A stretch of DNA of 64,000 nucleotides, taken from the NCBI GenBank assembly GCA_002471575.1, contig DKQG01000050.1, positions 1,167-65,166 of the forward strand. Direction: 5' to 3'. Position 1 is the first letter of the stretch, and every line of letters starts with the position of its first letter. The notes beneath the pieces were generated by a model. It saw only the letters and a list, made by a program, of their open reading frames with translations, was not told the DNA's origin and did no database searches. The position numbers were made by a program, and so were the translations under genes. Source of the DNA: Alphaproteobacteria bacterium UBA7314. Lineage in GTDB: Bacteria > Pseudomonadota > Alphaproteobacteria > MPNO01 > UBA830. Shown piece after piece: positions 47,135 through 55,196 of this stretch.

Positions 47135-48511
47135 TCATCTCATGCCGGGTCCCGGCGGCAAGCCGGGGGGCATTATTCCGGGCATTCCGGACCGCATCAG
47201 GCCCTTCTTTCCCATCTTCTTCATCTTTTTCATCATGCGGGTCATTTCCTGATACTGCTTCAGGAGCTTGTTGACGTCCTGCACGGTGGTGCCCGATCCG
47301 GCGGCGATCCGGCGCTTGCGGGATGCCTTGATCACGTCGGGTTTCTTGCGTTCGGTGACCGTCATCGAGCCGATGATCGCTTCCTGGTGGATGACCGTCT
47401 TGTCGTCGACATTGGCCGCCGCCATCTGCGCCTGCGCCTTTTTTACGCCGGGCAGCATGCCCATCACGCCACTCAGCCCGCCCATCTTGCGAAGCTGGCG
47501 AAGCTGCGAGGCGAAATCATCGAGATCAAAGCTGCCCGCCTCCATCTTCTTCATCAGCCGTTCGGCTTCGTCCTGCTCAACCAGCTCGGACGCTTTTTCA
47601 ACCAGGCTGACGACATCGCCCATGCCGAGAATACGCGACGCGATCCGGTCGGGGTGAAAGGCTTCTAACGCTTCCAGTTTTTCGCCAGTGCCCAGCAGGC
47701 GGATCGGCGTGCCGGTAACGGCCTTCATCGACAATGCGGCGCCACCACGGGCATCTCCGTCGACACGGGTCAGCACGATACCCGTTAGGTCAAGCTTCTC
47801 GTTGAAAGACTCGGCGACGTTCACGGCATCTTGGCCGGTCATGGCATCGGCAACCAGTAGGATTTCCGCCGGGCGCGCGCCGTCGCGCACATCCGCGACC
47901 TCGGCCATCAGGTCATCGTCGACATGCAGGCGGCCCGCGGTATCTAGGATGACCACGTCGTAGCCTTCCCTCTTCGCCGTATCCATGGCGCGGTCTGCGA
48001 TCATGCGCGGCGTCTGGAGCGGCACGATCGGTAGGGTATCCACTTTGGCCTGTTCGCCGAGCACCGCCAACTGCTGCTGTGCCGCCGGGCGGCGCACGTC
48101 GAGCGACGCCATCAGCACCTTCTTAGCCTGCTTTTCTTGGATGCGCCTGGCGATCTTAGCCGACGACGTCGTCTTACCGGAACCCTGCAGCCCGACCATC
48201 ATCACGGCTGCGGGCGATGCGGCGCGAACCTCGAAGTCTTCGGTCTCCGGCCCGAGCATCTCGACCAGGTAGTCGTTGACGATCTTGACGACTTGCTGGC
48301 CCGGCGTCACCGAGCGCAGGACTTCCTCGCCGACGGCCCGTTCCTTTACGCCGTCGACGAAATCCTTGACGACGGGCAGCGCGACATCGGCTTCGAGCAG
48401 GGCGACGCGGATTTCGCGCATCGTCGCCGACACGTCGGCCTCGGACAGCGCACCGCGCTTCTTCAGCTTGTCGAATATCTCGCCGAAACGATCTGTCAGT
48501 CCGTCGAACAT
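47135..48511 (-). CDS. ffh: Signal recognition particle protein Ffh
   Basis: Ffh binds 4.5S RNA and signal sequences and delivers ribosomes to FtsY. The 458-residue protein has the N domain, the G domain (GLQGSGKTTSSAKIA, DTAGRLHVDDDLM, TRVDGDARGGAALS) and the Met-rich M domain with SRKRRIAAGSGTTVQDVN. The C-terminus GMPGIMPPGLPPGPGMR is usual in alphaproteobacteria. It leads the ffh-rpsP-rimM-trmD-rplS-leuCDB run. Its receptor gene ftsY is about 4 kb away. Confidence 0.98.
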   Translation of the reverse strand: MFDGLTDRFGEIFDKLKKRGALSEADVSATMREIRVALLEADVALPVVKDFVDGVKERAVGEEVLRSVTPGQQVVKIVNDYLVEMLGPETEDFEVRAASPAAVMMVGLQGSGKTTSSAKIARRIQEKQAKKVLMASLDVRRPAAQQQLAVLGEQAKVDTLPIVPLQTPRMIADRAMDTAKREGYDVVILDTAGRLHVDDDLMAEVADVRDGARPAEILLVADAMTGQDAVNVAESFNEKLDLTGIVLTRVDGDARGGAALSMKAVTGTPIRLLGTGEKLEALEAFHPDRIASRILGMGDVVSLVEKASELVEQDEAERLMKKMEAGSFDLDDFASQLRQLRKMGGLSGVMGMLPGVKKAQAQMAAANVDDKTVIHQEAIIGSMTVTERKKPDVIKASRKRRIAAGSGTTVQDVNKLLKQYQEMTRMMKKMKKMGKKGLMRSGMPGIMPPGLPPGPGMR

Positions 48512-48824
48512 GTGCCCTTGGCACTCCGTTCAGTTACCTCGACCCGCAATTCCGACTGTCAAAAATTCCCCAACGCAAATCGCGCCAGTGCGCGCACCTG
48601 CGCGGACCGACGTTCACCCGAAAGCGTTGGACAATGTCTTTTGTCTTGGGCGGGGCGGAAATTAGGGGGGTTTGGGGGTGACGTCAAGGATTTAGAGGCA
48701 TCTGAAGTCCCATTTGACCGTCATCACATAATTGCCTCATTTCTGCGCTTTAACCGTAACAATTAATTCCCAGTTTAGGGGGTAACTTCACATTACGCAG
48801 ACGGATGGTACAAGGAATACCGGG
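48512..48824. other. Intergenic region upstream of ffh
   Basis: No gene is supported in these 313 bases. They separate the minus-strand ffh run from a plus-strand small ORF and should hold both promoters. I could not pick a convincing -35/-10 pair. Confidence 0.5.
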
Positions 48825-49016
48825 ATGAAGACCTCGCAAACGACCCCTAGAGTAGCAGCGGCAATTGCCGGCATGGCGCTGTTTCTGGGCGCTGCCGCAG
48901 CTGCGGGTATCGAACGCGGCAAGGACATGGTGGGCTCAGGTGAAGTGGTGTCCGCGCAGGAAGCTATTTGGGCGCTTGATATCGTGACAACCGTCGGTTC
49001 CTCCTACGCCGAGTAG
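48825..49016 (+). CDS. Small putative exported protein
   Basis: This 63-residue frame starts MKTSQTTPRVAAAIAGMALFLGAAAAAG, a clear signal peptide with a basic start, a hydrophobic core and Ala-x-Ala sites. About 35 polar residues follow. AAGGAA lies 8 bases before the ATG, at good spacing. I do not recognise the mature part. The signal peptide and ribosome-binding site make it more credible than other short frames here. Confidence 0.55.
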   Translation: MKTSQTTPRVAAAIAGMALFLGAAAAAGIERGKDMVGSGEVVSAQEAIWALDIVTTVGSSYAE

Positions 49017-49070
49017 GATAACGCCCGCCTCGGGAATGGACGGAACGCCTGCACGCGCTTGGCGCGCAAT

Positions 49071-50141
49071 TCAGTTCAGATTGTAGAAGCTGATCATGTT
49101 GTCATGAACCAGCTTGCACTTGATCTCGTTCGAGAACTCGTTGTTTTCCAGGAACTCGGGCAACTCTGTGGTGAGATCCTCCTCGGTCGGCTCGTGAGGG
49201 TAGTCCGACGCGTAGAGGATGCGGTCCGGGCCTATGGCGTCGATGGTGTATTTTAGGTTCCGCTCGCCGAGCTCCACGGCGACCCAGAAATTGTCCCCTT
49301 CGCGCAGATAGTCTGACGGGCGCTTTTTCAGCTTGGCCCGGCTGGCCGCCCCGAACACGGATTCGTATTCGTAATCCATGCGGTCCATCATGAATGGTAC
49401 CCAGGTCGCGCCGCCTTCTAGGAAGGCAATCTTCAGCTTGGGGAAAGCATCCCACATGCCTGAGAACACGATGTCAGTCAGCTGCATCATCAGCGGGAAC
49501 GGGTGTTCCAGCGTGTGCACCTTCACGAATTCGCGGAAATGGTTGAAACCCATGCCGCGGCTCGGCCCGCCGTGGATGGCTAGCGGCATGTTGTTCTTTT
49601 CCGCCGCCTCGAAGATCGGCCAGAAGAACTCGTCGCCGCAGGTTTTGCCCAGATAGGTCTGCGACGGCAGCATCATGGCGGGGAAGCGCACGCGCTCGTT
49701 GGCGCAGCGCTCGATCTCCTTCGCCGCCTCTTCCGGCACCTGCACCGGCACGATACCGGCGCCGTAGAGCCGTTCGTCCTTCGACGTGTAGCGGTCTTCC
49801 AGCCAGTTGTTGTAGGCCTTGATGGTCTCGACCACCCACTTGGGATCCGAGATCAGCCCGGCCGCAAGACCCGCCGTCGGATAAAGCACCGTGCCGTCGG
49901 CACCGATTATGTCGAGCATCTCGGCCCACACATCGGCGTCGGTATGGGTATAGCGTCGGGGTTAGCAGTCGTTGGATGCCATGATGAAGCCGCGCGCCCA
50001 CCCATCGAGGCTGGGCCAGACCCCAAAGGTCTTGAAGCGCTGCAGATTGGCAAAATCGCCCTCAAAATATTCAGCGATCTCTTCATCGTTCTCGAGCACG
50101 TGCCCGTCGCCGTCAAAGACGTCGAATCCGTTGATAGCCAT
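49071..50141 (-). pseudogene. Amidohydrolase 2 family gene interrupted by an in-frame TAA
   Basis: A continuous minus-strand frame encodes a COG2159-type metal-dependent amidohydrolase. It starts at ATG 50141, with GGGAGG at good spacing, and begins MAINGFDVFDGDGHVLEND, which holds the N-terminal metal-ligand region. At 49962-49964 the frame meets TAA, after MASNDC and before PRRYTHTDADVW, then continues without fault for about 297 codons. Later parts have PLAIHGGPSRG, HTLEHPFPL, FLEGGATWVPF and the C-terminal metal Asp in LYASDYPHEP. The downstream piece alone would lack the first metal ligands. Either a recent nonsense mutation or a sequencing error explains this best. Confidence 0.8.
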
Positions 50142-50258
50142 CAGTCCCTCCCGGTTTTCATCGCGTTCCCTGCCCTAAATTCATGACCTCCACAGGCACC
50201 GAGTCAATGACGGTCCGGGAGGGTAAGAGGGCCGACGCCGAGACAACGAATGTTCAGG

Positions 50259-50281
50259 CTTCTCCCCAAACAAGGGAGAAG
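50259..50281. repeat. REP-like hairpin
   Basis: CTTCTCCC (50259-50266) and GGGAGAAG (50274-50281) pair perfectly around a 7-base loop. From memory, similar CTTCTCCC-loop-GGGAGAAG palindromes recur between genes in many alphaproteobacteria. It lies about 65 bases upstream of the DOPA-dioxygenase-like gene. Confidence 0.5.
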
Positions 50282-50347
50282 GCGGATTTGGAAATCGCGT
50301 CCGGAAGGATATATGCTCTGGCAACAGTTTGACCGACCGAGGCGGCC

Positions 50348-50746
50348 ATGACCGAAAACACGCTCGATAATTTCGAAAACGGCGACGAGACCAAGATCAA
50401 CTACTACCACGCCCATATCTATTACGGCGACGACGACGCTGTGCGCGAAACTGCGGCGCGACTGCGTGAAAAGGCGTGGAACAAATGGCCCGGCAAGGTG
50501 CGCATGGGCCGGTTCCGCGACAAGGCGGTCGGACCGCATCCGCTGGCCATGTACCAGATCGAGTTCGACCACGAGATCTTCGACGAGATCGTTCCCTGGC
50601 TGATGTACAACCGCGACGGCTTGACCATCCTGCTCCATCCCGACGCCGAAGACGCCTGGCGCGATCACGCCTGGTACCCGTTCTGGATGGGCGAAAAGCT
50701 GGACCTACGACTGAACTGGCTGGCGGCGGGCAACCGACAGGCTTAG
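50348..50746 (+). CDS. DOPA 4,5-dioxygenase family protein
   Basis: The 132-residue product belongs to the small COG3805 family, related to fungal DOPA 4,5-extradiol dioxygenase. It has YYHAHIYYGDDDA with the first histidines, GPHPLAMYQIEF, and LTILLHPDAEDAWRDHAWYPFWMGEKL near the end. The HAHIYY and LHP histidines are likely metal ligands. The substrate in bacteria is not settled. It is divergent from the interrupted amidohydrolase, and the pair may once have acted on one aromatic ring-cleavage pathway. Its stop overlaps the end of the convergent MFS gene. Confidence 0.87.
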   Translation: MTENTLDNFENGDETKINYYHAHIYYGDDDAVRETAARLREKAWNKWPGKVRMGRFRDKAVGPHPLAMYQIEFDHEIFDEIVPWLMYNRDGLTILLHPDAEDAWRDHAWYPFWMGEKLDLRLNWLAAGNRQA

Positions 50747-51957
50747 GGCGTATACCGCCTGAGCCGCTTCCAGATCAGCCACGCGGCGAGGCCGAGTACG
50801 ACTTGCATGCCGATAACAGGGTACAGCGTTCCGTCATAGATCAGTCCCTGGGCAAGCGATACGGCAGCGGCCGCGCACATCTGCACGAAGCCGAGTACCG
50901 CCGCCGCCGCGCCCGCGGCTTTGGGGTGGGACATCATCACGCCTGCCGCCGTGTTAGGGGCCAGAAACCCGCCGCCGAACCAGAATACAAACTGGAGCGC
51001 GACGATAAGCGCGACTGGCAGCCACCCCGCCAGAGCCAGTCCGGTCAGCACGAGGGGCGGAAAAAACATTAGCGCGAGACTGACATGGATAACCTTCGCC
51101 GAGCCCCAGCGGGGAATCGCCGAGCGTGCGGCGAACGATCCTGTCAGAAAGCCCGACATGGCGAGGGCGGCGATTACGCCGTAGACGGAAGGCATCGTGC
51201 CCAGACTTTCGATGAAGTAGTACGGCCCGCCGGCGACGAAGCAATAGAGCCCCGCATAGCCGATCGAGTGGGTTAGCATGAAAGCGAGAAAGCCCTTGTG
51301 CCGGAACAGGCCCAGATAGACGATATGGACCTTCTGTGCTTCCGACGCGGGGGCAACGGTACCGGTTTCGGGCAGGACGAAGAGTGTCGAGACGAGCCAG
51401 ATCAGCGCGGCGGCACCGGCAAAAACGAACCCGGCGCGCCAGCTGGCAACGTCGATGAGCGCACCGCCGACCAGGGGAGCAGCCAGAAAAGAGGCGGCCA
51501 TCAGAGCGAACAGCGCTGCCATGGCTTTCGGCGCGCCGTCCGCGCCGTAGATATCCCGAACGATGGCCCGCGACACGACGTACCCCGAAGCGCCGCCCAG
51601 CCCTTGGATGGCACGGCCCAGAACGATCACCCAGATACTGTCCGCCATGGCAGCGATTGCCGACCCGGCCAAAGTGAGGACCGCCCCGATCAGCAGCGCG
51701 GTCCGGCGGCCGCGGCGGTCGGAGAACGGACCAAAGAACAACTGGCCCGACGCAAACATCACGGCAAAGGAAACAATGGTGAGCTGGATGGTCACGGGCG
51801 ACCGCTGAAAAACGTCGCCCAGGGCCGGCATGGCGGGCACGATCAGCCCGGTCGCGACTTCTCCGAAAGACGTACAAAGAACCAGCGTCGCGAAAACCAG
51901 AACGCCGGCGCCCTCACGAGGGCGGGACACGAACTGGTTTTCGGATTCTCGGGTCAT
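50743..51957 (-). CDS. MFS transporter, Bcr/CflA drug exporter family
   Basis: The 404-residue protein has about 12 membrane helices. The MFS loop motif GPFSDRRGRRTALLIG lies between helices 2 and 3, and helix 5 has GRAIQGLGGASGYVVSRAIVRD. The family FVLPET sequence follows helix 6. These fit the 14-/12-TM Bcr/CflA drug:H+ antiporter group. The substrate is unknown. ATG 51957 is chosen; ATG 51984 is possible. It follows ftsY in the same direction. Confidence 0.88.
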   Translation of the reverse strand: MTRESENQFVSRPREGAGVLVFATLVLCTSFGEVATGLIVPAMPALGDVFQRSPVTIQLTIVSFAVMFASGQLFFGPFSDRRGRRTALLIGAVLTLAGSAIAAMADSIWVIVLGRAIQGLGGASGYVVSRAIVRDIYGADGAPKAMAALFALMAASFLAAPLVGGALIDVASWRAGFVFAGAAALIWLVSTLFVLPETGTVAPASEAQKVHIVYLGLFRHKGFLAFMLTHSIGYAGLYCFVAGGPYYFIESLGTMPSVYGVIAALAMSGFLTGSFAARSAIPRWGSAKVIHVSLALMFFPPLVLTGLALAGWLPVALIVALQFVFWFGGGFLAPNTAAGVMMSHPKAAGAAAAVLGFVQMCAAAAVSLAQGLIYDGTLYPVIGMQVVLGLAAWLIWKRLRRYTP

Positions 51958-51995
51958 GATGGGCAACCGATCCCGGAACCGCATTCTCCCAACAT

Positions 51996-52934
51996 CTAGT
52001 CCTCAAGCCCCACCAGCGAGCGCGCAAAGGCATCAGCTTCGAACGGACGCAGGTCGTCTTCGCCCTCGCCGACGCCGACGGCGTGCACCGGCAGACCGAA
52101 CTTTTCCGCCAGCGCGACCAGTACGCCGCCGCGCGCCGAGCCGTCCAGTTTGGTCACCACCAGTCCGGTGACGCTGCACATGCTCTGGAAGGTTTCGACC
52201 TGGGAATGGGCGTTCTGACCGGTGGTGGCATCCAACACCAGCAGCGTGTCGTGCGGCGCGGTTTTGTCCTGCTTCGAGATAACCCGCACGACCTTTTGCA
52301 ATTGCTGCATCAGGTCGTCACGGTTCTGCAGGCGGCCGGCGGTATCGATCAGCAACACGTCGATGTCGTCCGCCCGGGCGCGGTCGATGGCTTCGAACGC
52401 AAGGCTGGCGGCATCGGCGCCCTGCTCGCTTGCCACCACGGGGCACCCCGTCCGTTCGCCCCAGATCTTGAGCTGTTCAATGGCTGCTGCGCGGAACGTG
52501 TCACCCGCCGCCAGCATCACGGACTTCCCGTCCTCCCTCAGGCGTTTGGCGAGCTTGCCGATGGTCGTCGTCTTGCCAGACCCGTTGACCCCGGTGACGA
52601 GGATGACATGTGGGCGATGAACGGCATTGGCGGCCAGCGGCCTGGCGACCGGTTCTAGGATGGCGGACACTTCGTCCGCGAGCGCAGTGCGAATTTCGTC
52701 TGCCGAGACTTCCTTGTCGAACCGGGTACCGGCCAGCGATGCCGATAGTTTGGCTGCCGTCTCCACGCCCAGATCGGACGTGATCAAAAGGTCTTCGAGC
52801 TCTTCCAGCGCGGCATCGTCCAGCTTTCGGCCGGAAAAGATGCCAACGATGCCGTCGGACAGGCGGGACGAAGATCGGCTGAGTCCGGCGCGAAGGCGTG
52901 CAAGCCAACCCTTTTTCTCGCTCTCTTCGCTCAT
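51996..52934 (-). CDS. ftsY: Signal recognition particle receptor FtsY
   Basis: FtsY is the membrane receptor for Ffh-bound ribosomes. The 312-residue protein has the N domain (LEELEDLLITSDLGVETAAKL) and the G domain: GVNGSGKTTTIGKLA, LAAGDTFRAAAIEQLKIWG, DTAGRLQNRDDLM and TKLDGSARGG. The acidic N-terminal A region of enteric FtsY is nearly absent, as in other alphaproteobacteria. It overlaps mtaB by 4 bases. Confidence 0.97.
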   Translation of the reverse strand: MSEESEKKGWLARLRAGLSRSSSRLSDGIVGIFSGRKLDDAALEELEDLLITSDLGVETAAKLSASLAGTRFDKEVSADEIRTALADEVSAILEPVARPLAANAVHRPHVILVTGVNGSGKTTTIGKLAKRLREDGKSVMLAAGDTFRAAAIEQLKIWGERTGCPVVASEQGADAASLAFEAIDRARADDIDVLLIDTAGRLQNRDDLMQQLQKVVRVISKQDKTAPHDTLLVLDATTGQNAHSQVETFQSMCSVTGLVVTKLDGSARGGVLVALAEKFGLPVHAVGVGEGEDDLRPFEADAFARSLVGLED

Positions 52935-54181
52935 GCGGCTTTTCGCGCGATCAGCGTGTCGTTGTCACGGGCGACGATGCGGGCGGGCACGATAACGCCA
53001 TCCGCCGCTGCGCCGTCGATGCGGACATTGGCGAACTGAGGCGTCCGACCGGCCGCGTCCTTTTCGACCAGCACGTCGGCGACGGAGCCGATCTGCGCAT
53101 CGAGGAACCGCTGTACCTGCGCCGCTCCCGCCGCGCGCAGTTCGGCGGCGCGGGCCTTACGTATGTCACCGGGCAGTTGCGGCATCTTCGCCGCGGGCGT
53201 GCCGGAGCGCTCGGAATAGGGAAATACGTGCAGCCACGTCAGCCCGCACCGCTCGACCAGCGAAACGGAATTTGCGAACGCGTCGTCGGTTTCGGTCGGG
53301 AAGCCGGCGATGATATCGGCGCCGAACGCGGCGTCGGGGCGCAGAGCCCGGACACGGTCGACGAAACGTTCGATATCGGCACGACAGTGGCGGCGTTTCA
53401 TGCGTTTCAGGATCAGGTCGTCGCCCGACTGCACACTGATATGGAAATGCGGCATCAGACGCGGTTCGTCCGCGATCAGGCCGAACAGCGTGTCGTCAAT
53501 TTCCGCCGGATCGACCGAGCTGAGCCGCAGCCGCGGCAGATCGGACACCAACGCCAGCAGGCGTTTGATCATGTCGCCGAGCCGCGGCCTACCGGGCAGG
53601 TCCAGTCCGTAGTCAGTGATGTCGACGCCGGTCAGCACAATTTCGCGGTAGCCCTGATCGACCAGGGTACGGACCTGGTCGACGATCACGCCGATGGGGA
53701 CCGAACGGTTATTTCCGCGGCCGAACGGGATGATGCAGAACGTGCAACGGTGATCGCAGCCCTGCTGGATCTCGACGAAGACCCGGGCGCGGCCCTCGAA
53801 ACCGGAAATCAGGTGCGGTGCGGTTTCGCGAACGGTCATGATGTCGTTGACCGACACGCGGGGGGTATCGCCGAGCCCGGACCATGTGTCGGCACGCAGC
53901 TTTTCCTCGTTACCGATCACGCGATCGACTTCTTCCATGGCGGCGTACTTGTCCGGGTCGATCTGCGCAGCACAGCCGGTGACGATGATCCGGGCGTCGG
54001 GGTTTTCGCGCCGGGCGCGGCGGATGGACTGGCGCACCTGGCGTTCGGCCTCTGCCGTGACGGCGCAGGAATTTACGATAACCGCGTCTTCCAGTCCGGT
54101 GGCGGCGGCATGGCCGCGCATGACCTCGGATTCAAAGGCATTGAGCCGGCAGCCGAATGTCAGGATGTCTGTCGCGCTCAT
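52931..54181 (-). CDS. mtaB: tRNA t6A37 methylthiotransferase MtaB
   Basis: MtaB adds a methylthio group to t6A37 of tRNA. The 416-residue radical SAM protein has three N-terminal cysteines for the auxiliary cluster (TFGCRLNAFE, VNSCAVTAEA, VTGCAAQID). The radical SAM cysteines lie in QQGCDHRCTFCIIPFGRG. The sequence VLTGVDITDYG is more like MtaB than MiaB. A short TRAM-like domain ends the protein. It lies between dapF and ftsY with 4-base overlaps on both sides. Confidence 0.93.
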   Translation of the reverse strand: MSATDILTFGCRLNAFESEVMRGHAAATGLEDAVIVNSCAVTAEAERQVRQSIRRARRENPDARIIVTGCAAQIDPDKYAAMEEVDRVIGNEEKLRADTWSGLGDTPRVSVNDIMTVRETAPHLISGFEGRARVFVEIQQGCDHRCTFCIIPFGRGNNRSVPIGVIVDQVRTLVDQGYREIVLTGVDITDYGLDLPGRPRLGDMIKRLLALVSDLPRLRLSSVDPAEIDDTLFGLIADEPRLMPHFHISVQSGDDLILKRMKRRHCRADIERFVDRVRALRPDAAFGADIIAGFPTETDDAFANSVSLVERCGLTWLHVFPYSERSGTPAAKMPQLPGDIRKARAAELRAAGAAQVQRFLDAQIGSVADVLVEKDAAGRTPQFANVRIDGAAADGVIVPARIVARDNDTLIARKAA

Positions 54182-55038
54182 CCGAGCAGGCTTTCGTCGA
54201 TCGTTCCGGAGAAGCTGGTGGCCCCCGGACCGGTCATGAACACACGGCCCGGTTCGCCGGGTCGGTCCTCGCGCCAGTCGATCAGCAGTTCGCCTCCGTC
54301 GACAACGACCACCATGCGCCGGCCGGCCAGGTTGCGGCGGTTGGCATTGACCACGGCAGCGCAGGCGCCGGTCCCGCAGGCCGAGGTCAGCCCGACGCCG
54401 CGCTCCCAGACGCGAAGTCGCATGCGATCCGGTGCCAGGATCTGGGCGACGCCGATATTGGCCCGTTCCGGAAAGACCGGATGGACTTCCAGTTCCGGGC
54501 CGACCAGAGCGATAGGTATGGAATCGACATCGTCGACGAAAAAAGTTGCATGCGGGTTGCCCATGCTGACCGCCGCCGGGTCGTCCAACGGTCCGCAGGC
54601 AAGATCGAGATGAAGCGTGTCGGCTTCCGCCACCAGCGGAATCTGGTCCCAGTCGCCGCGCGGAATACCCATGTCGACCGACACCAGCCCGTAACCCGCG
54701 CGTTTCACCGTCAGCAGGTCGGCGCCGGTGCGGACCCTTACCGCGTCGCCGTCGACTTCGTCCAGAAGTACGGCGCCGATGCAGCGCGTGGCATTGCCGC
54801 AGGCATCGACCTCGCCCCCGTCGGCGTTGCGGATGCGCATGAAGGCGTGGGAGTCGCCGTCGGGCGCGTCCTCGATGATGATGAACTGGTCGCAGCCGAC
54901 GCCGGTACGGCGGTCGGCGATCGCCGCCGCCTGGGCAGCCGAAATCGCCGCGCCGGCGGCGGGTTTCCCGCCACGCGCGTCAATCACCACGAAATCGTTG
55001 CCGAGCCCGTGCATTTTCGTAAACGGCAGTTCGGTCAT
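54178..55038 (-). CDS. dapF: Diaminopimelate epimerase
   Basis: DapF converts LL- to meso-diaminopimelate for peptidoglycan and lysine. The 286-residue protein has the start FTKMHGLGNDFVVIDARGG. The two catalytic cysteines lie in VDACGNATRCIG and LTSACGTGACAAVV. The order dapF-mtaB-ftsY is common in alphaproteobacteria. A 158-base gap separates its start from the divergent molybdenum enzyme gene. Confidence 0.97.
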   Translation of the reverse strand: MTELPFTKMHGLGNDFVVIDARGGKPAAGAAISAAQAAAIADRRTGVGCDQFIIIEDAPDGDSHAFMRIRNADGGEVDACGNATRCIGAVLLDEVDGDAVRVRTGADLLTVKRAGYGLVSVDMGIPRGDWDQIPLVAEADTLHLDLACGPLDDPAAVSMGNPHATFFVDDVDSIPIALVGPELEVHPVFPERANIGVAQILAPDRMRLRVWERGVGLTSACGTGACAAVVNANRRNLAGRRMVVVVDGGELLIDWREDRPGEPGRVFMTGPGATSFSGTIDESLLG

Positions 55039-55196
55039 AGCGCGCGTAATATGGCGGGAACGGGGGCGAAGTCCAGCGGAATAGAATACGCCGGTTTAGT
55101 TGGGGGCGTTTCGATCGCCTACCCCTCGACTCGGGCCCGCGATTCCGGGAATATCGATCCGGGAACAGGGACGACGATCGAACGAAGGTAACCGCA

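Noticed and set aside
52898..54613. A 571-codon plus-strand frame over ftsY, mtaB and dapF
   Set aside because: Antisense shadow of three well-conserved genes; no start signal or domain.
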